From: Nocardioides marmoriginsengisoli
Lineage (GTDB): Bacteria > Actinomycetota > Actinomycetes > Propionibacteriales > Nocardioidaceae
Assembly: GCF_003725695.1 (NCBI RefSeq)
Contig: NZ_RJSE01000007.1
Location: 1,366,508-1,430,507, forward strand
Reading direction: 5' to 3'
DNA: 64,000 nt
Position numbers and translations under genes: made by a program. Below, piece after piece: positions 62,111-64,000 of this stretch (within the stretch, counting starts at the first letter, position 1; each line of letters opens with the position of its first letter). The notes beneath the pieces are model-generated. The model did no database searches. It was not told the origin of the DNA and saw only the letters and a list, made by a program, of their open reading frames with translations.

Positions 62111-63738
62111 TGCATCGTCGCAAGCTCCGATGGCCGGCCGTCGGGCTGGTCGCCGTCCTCCTGGTCGGCGGCGGGACCGCGTATGCCGTGGCCAGTGGCG
62201 ACAGCGTCCCGCGGTACCGGATCGTGGCGGCCGGCACCGGCGACATCGAGCAGACGCTCGCGTCCAGCGGGACCGTGGATGCTGCGAACCGGGCCGACGT
62301 CGGGTTCGGCGTCGACGGCACCATCGCCCGGATGAAGGTCGCGGTCGGCGACACCGTGAAGGCCGGCCAGGCCCTGGCCGAGCTGCAGACCGGTGAGCTC
62401 GACGCCGCGGTCACCGAGGCCGAGGCGGCCGTAGCGCAGGCAGTGGCCCAGCTCGCCTCGGACAAGGCGGCTCAGAACGATGCCGTCGAGAACGCGGCCG
62501 ACACACCGGCGGGCACCTCGGGCACGCCGTCCTCGAACGGAGACGCGGCCGCCACCGCGGCGACGCTCAAGGCACTCAAGGCGCTCCAGGAGAAGGTGAT
62601 CGCCGCGCAGAGCACGGCGAGTGCGGCACTGGCCGCCGCCAAGTCCGCGCTGGCGGCCCAGACGGAGGCTTGCGCGGACGCGTTCACGACGCCGACTGCG
62701 GACCCGACTGCAGACCTGACTGCGGACCCGACTGCAGATCCGTCAGGGGCCCCGGACGACGACAGCGCGGCGTGCACCGCCGCGCTCGCGGAGGTGCAGG
62801 CGAAGCAGCAGGACGTCGCCGACGCCCAGGACGCGCTGGCCAAGGCGCTCGGCGAGCTGACCGCTGCCCTGAACAAGGCGCTGGGAGGCGTCACCCGGGG
62901 CGGCAACTCGCCGCAGACCGGCAACGCCCGGACGACGCCCAGCTCGGAGACGCCGTCCACCGACGGCGCCTCGTCGGCTGGGGGCACCGTCACTGCGGCC
63001 CGGCTGGCCGCTGACCAGGCCCAGATCGAGCAGGCCAGGGCCGACCTGGTCACGGCTCGGCAGGCGCGCGACCAGGCCACCTTGCGCGCGACCCGGTCCG
63101 GGAAGGTGGTGGCGCTCGCGGCCGGCAAGGGTGACTCGGTCTCGGCCGGCGACCCGGTGGTGACCATCGTCGGTGGCAAGGCGATCACGGTGACCGGTTC
63201 GGTCAGCGAGGAGAAGGTGGACCAGGTCCGGGTCGGCCAGAAGGTCCGGGTCACCGTGCCCGGGTCGGACGAGCCGGCCGACGGCACCGTGACCGCGATC
63301 GGACTGGTCGCGGACAGCTCGTCGGGGACCACGTCGTACCCGGTGACCGTGACGGTCGAGGACCCGTCGATCGCGTTGCCGACCGGATCGAGCGCCCTGC
63401 TGCAGATCGTGCTGTCAACGGTGACGGAGGTGGTGACGGTGCCGACCTCGGCGGTCACCCGTCGCGGTGACGGCGATGCCGCGACCGTGCGGACCTGGGA
63501 CGGCACCAAGCTCTCCACCAAGTCGGTGACGCTCGGTGCCGCCGGCACCCGCACCGTTCAGGTCACCAGCGGCTTGAAGGCCGGGGACGAGGTGGTCCTC
63601 GCGGCCATCGACGACCCGATCGACGGAGCCAGCTCGGAGCTGAACCAGCGCGGCGGCTTCGGCGGCATGCCCGTCGCGCAGTTCCGCGGCGCCGCCCCGG
63701 GCGGAGGCGGTCCGCAGATCTACCGGTCCGGGAAGTAG
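62110..63738 (+). CDS. Second periplasmic adaptor (HlyD/MacA-like) with long hairpin
   Basis: A 542-residue membrane fusion protein. N-terminal helix (WPAVGLVAVLLVGGGTAYAV), half motif (EQTLASSGTVDAANRADVGF, VGDTVKAGQALAELQTGEL), a long Ala-rich hairpin (about 95-340) and the return half (RDQATLRATRSGKVVALAAGKGD). The hairpin is broken by low-complexity parts, including a TADPTADLTADPTADPS repeat near 195-212. The ATG overlaps the lipoprotein stop by one base. Two adaptors in one operon is unusual. Confidence 0.85.
   Translation: MHRRKLRWPAVGLVAVLLVGGGTAYAVASGDSVPRYRIVAAGTGDIEQTLASSGTVDAANRADVGFGVDGTIARMKVAVGDTVKAGQALAELQTGELDAAVTEAEAAVAQAVAQLASDKAAQNDAVENAADTPAGTSGTPSSNGDAAATAATLKALKALQEKVIAAQSTASAALAAAKSALAAQTEACADAFTTPTADPTADLTADPTADPSGAPDDDSAACTAALAEVQAKQQDVADAQDALAKALGELTAALNKALGGVTRGGNSPQTGNARTTPSSETPSTDGASSAGGTVTAARLAADQAQIEQARADLVTARQARDQATLRATRSGKVVALAAGKGDSVSAGDPVVTIVGGKAITVTGSVSEEKVDQVRVGQKVRVTVPGSDEPADGTVTAIGLVADSSSGTTSYPVTVTVEDPSIALPTGSSALLQIVLSTVTEVVTVPTSAVTRRGDGDAATVRTWDGTKLSTKSVTLGAAGTRTVQVTSGLKAGDEVVLAAIDDPIDGASSELNQRGGFGGMPVAQFRGAAPGGGGPQIYRSGK
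62695..62742 (+). repeat. 24-bp coding tandem repeat
   Basis: A 24-base unit is present twice in succession (62695-62718 and 62719-62742) with two differences near its end; each unit is itself made of two related 12-mers coding for Thr-Ala-Asp-Pro. It lies in the Ala-rich hairpin of the second adaptor and may vary in copy number. Confidence 0.75.
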
Positions 63739-63790
63739 CCGCACCCCAGACGCGCCCCGGGCGCGGGCGCCGGCTGACAGGATGACTGTC

Positions 63791-64000
63791 ATGAAGCCGA
63801 TGCTCGCGACCCGGGGCGACCACGTGCCCACCGGGCCCGGCTGGCTGCACGAGGTGAAGTGGGACGGGATCCGGGCGCTGGTCGACGTCAGCGACGGCCG
63901 GGTGGTCGTCACCTCCCGCAACGAGAACGACGTCAGCGCGGCGTACCCCGAGCTGGCGGCACTCGGCGACTGGGCACGCTCCCGCGACCTGCTGCTCGAC
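63791..64000 (+). CDS. ATP-dependent DNA ligase, LigD ligase-domain type, 3' end beyond window
   Basis: The first 70 codons of a ligase. It starts MKPMLATRGDHVPTGPGWL, and the adenylation motif KWDG occurs in HEVKWDGIRALVDV with the nucleophile Lys at about residue 27. An in-frame ATG at 63782 would add three residues. The absence of polymerase or phosphoesterase sequence before it suggests a separate ligase or a ligase-first LigD. With ku nearby it probably acts in end joining. Confidence 0.85.
   Translation, partial: MKPMLATRGDHVPTGPGWLHEVKWDGIRALVDVSDGRVVVTSRNENDVSAAYPELAALGDWARSRDLLLD

Overview
The window is a chromosomal segment of a high-GC actinobacterium, most likely Nocardioides or a close relative in the Propionibacteriales. 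The evidence is the very high GC, many GTG starts, ATGA/GTGA overlaps, and actinobacteria-specific families (WhiB, DUF3499, DUF5719, TIGR03089, LpqB/MtrAB, F420 genes, DUF6459). No tRNA, rRNA, CRISPR, IS element or prophage was seen. Gene names and pathways rest on family recognition from the sequence; no database search was run.

Layout. (1) 1-6789: galactofuran polymer cluster with a 5'-cut two-domain glycosyltransferase, UDP-galactopyranose mutase (glf), a GlfT2-type galactofuranosyltransferase and a Wzm/Wzt exporter, ending in hairpins. (2) 6790-10169: a secreted zinc amidase with FG-GAP repeats behind an unusual AT-rich control region. (3) 10171-15185: TIGR03089 protein, mannose-1-phosphate guanylyltransferase, a leftward cofD-cofE-DUF3105 operon and a divergent whiB2-like gene. 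(4) 15219-24550: a large membrane glycosyltransferase with DUF5719, a metallopeptidase-like protein, DUF3499, a DUF222/HNH gene with a perfect SOS box, then phosphomannomutase, a Trm112-like protein and a SIS isomerase. (5) 24561-33573: DUF808, sahH, mtrA-mtrB-lpqB, comF, a structured RNA, hpf and an orphan response regulator. (6) 33600-40408: a YcaQ-type glycosylase, a PLDc_N protein, a TetR/glycosyltransferase module with two operators, secA and DUF6459. (7) 40566-55018: a cupredoxin lipoprotein with a membrane partner, WS/DGAT-like acyltransferase, proline/tryptophan/glutamate catabolism genes, an amidase and an SDR. (8) 55015-64000: a sortase with its probable substrate, ku, a MacAB-like efflux operon, and the start of an ATP-dependent DNA ligase.

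Regions 3-6 follow, from memory, the conserved actinobacterial order known from M. tuberculosis (secA1, hpf, comF-like, lpqB, mtrB, mtrA, sahH, Rv3256c, manB, Rv3258c, Rv3259, whiB2, fbiA, fbiB, manC). Local differences are a missing tmk between sahH and mtrA, an inserted SOS-linked DUF222 gene and an inserted TetR/glycosyltransferase pair. The common theme is the cell envelope: galactan and mannose precursors, a peptidoglycan amidase, MtrAB-LpqB, SecA and a sortase.

The most notable non-coding signals are a 241-nt RNA domain closed by a perfect 13-bp helix before hpf (probably raiA RNA); an array of four alternating half-sites at exact 11-bp spacing before the amidase, with a one-pair relative on the whiB2 promoter; a possible Shine-Dalgarno-masking helix before sahH; twin operators at the TetR gene; and three convergent gene pairs whose stop codons share one CTAG.
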